Source: Kribbella kalugense (GTDB taxonomy: Bacteria; Actinomycetota; Actinomycetes; Propionibacteriales; Kribbellaceae). Taken from it: a stretch of 64,000 nt of DNA. The stretch lies in assembly GCF_004365875.1 (NCBI RefSeq), contig NZ_SODF01000001.1, positions 1,054,001 through 1,118,000 of the forward strand, given 5' to 3'. A program made the position numbers and the translations under genes. The notes under the pieces are model-generated. The model made no database searches and had not been told where the DNA came from. It worked only from the letters and a program-made list of their open reading frames with translations. Positions 62,652 through 64,000 of this stretch are shown piece by piece (positions within the stretch are counted from its first letter, which is position 1; every line of letters begins with the position of its first letter).

Positions 62652-63044
62652 ATCGTCTTCCACGACGCCGACGTGGGGTGAGAGGTACGGGTCTGCCTCT
62701 GGAGCCACTGAGCCGCGCTTCATGACCCAGACGACCCAGCGGTTCTTGTTCTCGCCCTGGGCTTCGTCGTCGTAGACGTGGAGCATTCCATACGACCATG
62801 GCGCCGTACGGGCGATTCTTCGGAACGTCTCGATCACGCCGTCTTGGCGGTGGTTGCGTAGCCCGGCCATCCACAGGTGAGCCGACCCGTTGGCGATCCG
62901 CAGGTCGGCTGTCTGCAGGTCGTTCCGCACACCTGCGATCTCCTGGACCACCGCGTCGTACGCCGCCTGGCTCAGGTCGTCAGCCTTGCCGCCGAATGCG
63001 TCCTGGGAGTCCCGAAGCGTGGCCCAGCCGTGGTACTCGAACAC
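62610..63044 (-). CDS. Imm7-family immunity protein
   Basis: A 144-residue cytosolic protein beginning MFEYHGWATLRDS, with NGSAHLWMAGLRNHRQDGVI and YGMLHVYDDEAQGENKNRWV. This pattern matches the Imm7 immunity family that protects cells from polymorphic/contact-dependent toxins. No toxin gene is adjacent; the neighbours are a TPR protein and an MBL-fold hydrolase, so it may be an orphan immunity gene. The family call is from memory of the motif, hence moderate confidence. Confidence 0.75.
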   Translation of the reverse strand: MFEYHGWATLRDSQDAFGGKADDLSQAAYDAVVQEIAGVRNDLQTADLRIANGSAHLWMAGLRNHRQDGVIETFRRIARTAPWSYGMLHVYDDEAQGENKNRWVVWVMKRGSVAPEADPYLSPHVGVVEDDLDAGAGGVYLGDD

Positions 63045-63053
63045 GCGGAGTGC

Positions 63054-63713
63054 CTACCAGCCGCGGGCTCGCCATTCGGCCACGCTCGGGCGTTCGGTGC
63101 CGAGGGTGGTGTCGGAGCCGTGGCCCGGGTAGACCCAGGTTTCGTCGGGGAGCTCGTTGAAGAGCTTGGATTCGACGTCGTTGATGAGGGACGTGAACCG
63201 CTCGGCGTCGCCCTGGGTGTTGCCGATGCCGCCGGGGAAGAGCGAGTCGCCGGTGAACAGGTGCGGTGCGCCGTCGGGGTCGTCGTATACGAGGGCGATC
63301 GAGCCCGGTGTGTGGCCGACGAGGCGGATCACGCGAAGGCTGCAGTCGCCGACGGCGATGTGGTCGCCGTCGTCGACGAGCTGGTCGGTCGGGACCGGGA
63401 TGCCCTCGGCGTCGTACCGCCCGGCGACAGTGGTCGCGCCGGTCCGGGCGACGACCTCGGCCAGCGCCTCCCAGTGATCCTGGTGGCGGTGCGTGGTGAT
63501 GACTCGTGCGAGGCCGCCGTCGCCGATCAGCCGGAGCAGTGTGTCCGCCTCGTTCGCGGCGTCGATCAGGACCTGCTCGTCGGTCTGCCGGCAGCGCAGC
63601 AGGTAGGCGTTGTTGTCCATCGGCCCGACGGCGACCTTGGTGATCATCAGCCGCGCCAGCTCGTGTGTCTGCGCGGGTCCGCCGACCTTGACGTTTCCGT
63701 GGTACTCCGGCAT
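63054..63713 (-). CDS. MBL-fold metallo-hydrolase (glyoxalase II-like)
   Basis: A 219-residue metallo-beta-lactamase-fold hydrolase. The metal motif HxHxDH is THRHQDHWEAL, with His in VGHTPGSIALVY, Asp in FTGDSLFPGGIGNT, and the closing His in YPGHGSDTTLG. It resembles glyoxalase II-like thioester hydrolases, but the substrate is not known. A gene of this type beside uvrA is common in actinobacteria. It is divergent from uvrA, with a 216-base region containing a LexA-type site. Confidence 0.9.
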   Translation of the reverse strand: MPEYHGNVKVGGPAQTHELARLMITKVAVGPMDNNAYLLRCRQTDEQVLIDAANEADTLLRLIGDGGLARVITTHRHQDHWEALAEVVARTGATTVAGRYDAEGIPVPTDQLVDDGDHIAVGDCSLRVIRLVGHTPGSIALVYDDPDGAPHLFTGDSLFPGGIGNTQGDAERFTSLINDVESKLFNELPDETWVYPGHGSDTTLGTERPSVAEWRARGW

Positions 63714-63791
63714 GCGCCCTCTCCCTGGATGTCGGTGCTACCGCCGATCCTTGCACTGTTGGCAGCCGGTTGCGCGAACCACCCTCAGCGA

Positions 63792-63807
63792 TCGAATATA
63801 CTTTCGA
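63792..63807. promoter_or_regulatory. LexA-type SOS box upstream of uvrA
   Basis: TCGAATATACTTTCGA matches the actinobacterial LexA consensus TCGAAC-N4-GTTCGA at 14 of 16 positions, differing only at the symmetric inner bases. It lies 122 bases before the uvrA start, between uvrA and the divergent MBL-fold gene. Confidence 0.65.
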
Positions 63808-63929
63808 AGGCGCCGTCCGGATCTGGCAGCGGAAGTTTTGTCGGTGGGCCTCGTTAGCATGACCGGGCATGGCAGAGAACCTGGCAGAGAACTACCCGAA
63901 TACCCTCGAGAACGGCTGAGAGTGAGCTT

Positions 63930-64000
63930 GTGTCTGACCGTCTGATCGTGCGTGGAGCACGCGAGCACAACTTGAAAGACGTCTCGGTCGACCTGCCGCG
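63930..64000 (+). CDS. uvrA: UvrABC excinuclease subunit A, 5' part only
   Basis: The first 23 codons of uvrA, from GTG 63930, read MSDRLIVRGAREHNLKDVSV followed by DLP, the highly conserved UvrA start; the rest lies beyond the window. UvrA is the damage-recognition ATPase of nucleotide excision repair. A LexA-type SOS box upstream fits DNA-damage induction. Confidence 0.93.
   Translation, partial: MSDRLIVRGAREHNLKDVSVDLP

Noticed and set aside
63869-63919. 16-codon open frame just before uvrA (MAENLAENYPNTLENG)
   Set aside because: It contains a short direct repeat and ends 10 bases before uvrA, so a leader peptide is conceivable, but there is no ribosome site or attenuator structure to support it.

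Overview
The window is a GC-rich chromosome segment from an actinobacterium. The evidence is frequent GTG starts, 4-base ATGA/GTGA gene overlaps, a mycothiol gene (mshC), the complete Pup-proteasome core (arc, dop, pup, prcB, prcA), F420/deazaflavin-type oxidoreductases and many actinobacteria-restricted families (DUF3090, SCO1664, DUF5703, DUF6882). The proteins most resemble those of the Kribbella/Nocardioidaceae group, but that is recognition by eye, not a search. About 70 protein genes (two cut by the window edges, one a pseudogene) and one tRNA are supported. I see no CRISPR array, insertion sequence, prophage or rRNA.

Layout. 1-5.5 kb: a cut SnoaL-like gene, a LuxR regulator, an aldo/keto reductase, an F420-type oxidoreductase, uppP and a CorA transporter. 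5.5-9.7 kb: a conserved trio (histidine phosphatase, DUF3090 with a zinc-knuckle-like tail, PI-kinase-like SCO1664), then mshC after one reverse gene. 9.7-14.4 kb: a secreted protein with an L,D-transpeptidase, a deacetylase divergent from a MerR regulator, a PAC2 protein and a HAD phosphatase. 14.5-22.4 kb: an oligopeptide ABC uptake system with two lipoprotein receptors. 22.4-26.2 kb: a SigE-family sigma factor with a membrane-tethered partner, and an SGNH hydrolase/esterase pair. 26.4-32.9 kb: glpF-glpK-glpD facing a second glpK and an IclR (GylR-like) regulator. 32.9-37.1 kb: a MacB/FtsX-type ABC pair and a RecB-family nuclease.

37.3-49.0 kb: a site-2-type protease, trmI, arc, then an interruption (a decayed PL7 alginate lyase, a small membrane protein, a sigma/anti-sigma pair, a phosphotransferase and a NUDIX gene), then dop, pup, prcB, prcA and a NUDIX gene overlapping prcA. 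Pup ends in Gly-Gly-Glu, so it needs no deamidation. 49-52.2 kb: a Ddn-like protein, a GH84 glycosidase without a signal peptide, and a folD-like gene behind a ZTP riboswitch. 52.2-57.6 kb: a PhyH dioxygenase, aroH-tyrA, cmk-plsC-der and tRNA-Pro(GGG). 57.6-64 kb: an MMPL exporter with its TetR regulator, an HtrA-like protease, a GNAT protein, a TPR protein, an orphan Imm7 immunity protein, an MBL-fold hydrolase, and the start of uvrA behind a LexA-type SOS box.

How it fits together. From memory, mshC-PAC2-HAD and RecB-TrmI-Arc-Dop-Pup-PrcBA lie close together in mycobacteria. Here they are about 22 kb apart, with the peptide-uptake, sigma/esterase and glycerol modules between them. Regulation readable from the sequence includes candidate operators for MerR, GylR-like, TetR and LexA proteins, the ZTP riboswitch, a hairpin between a binding-protein gene and its permease gene, several strong bidirectional terminators, and a set of ATG starts that look leaderless.
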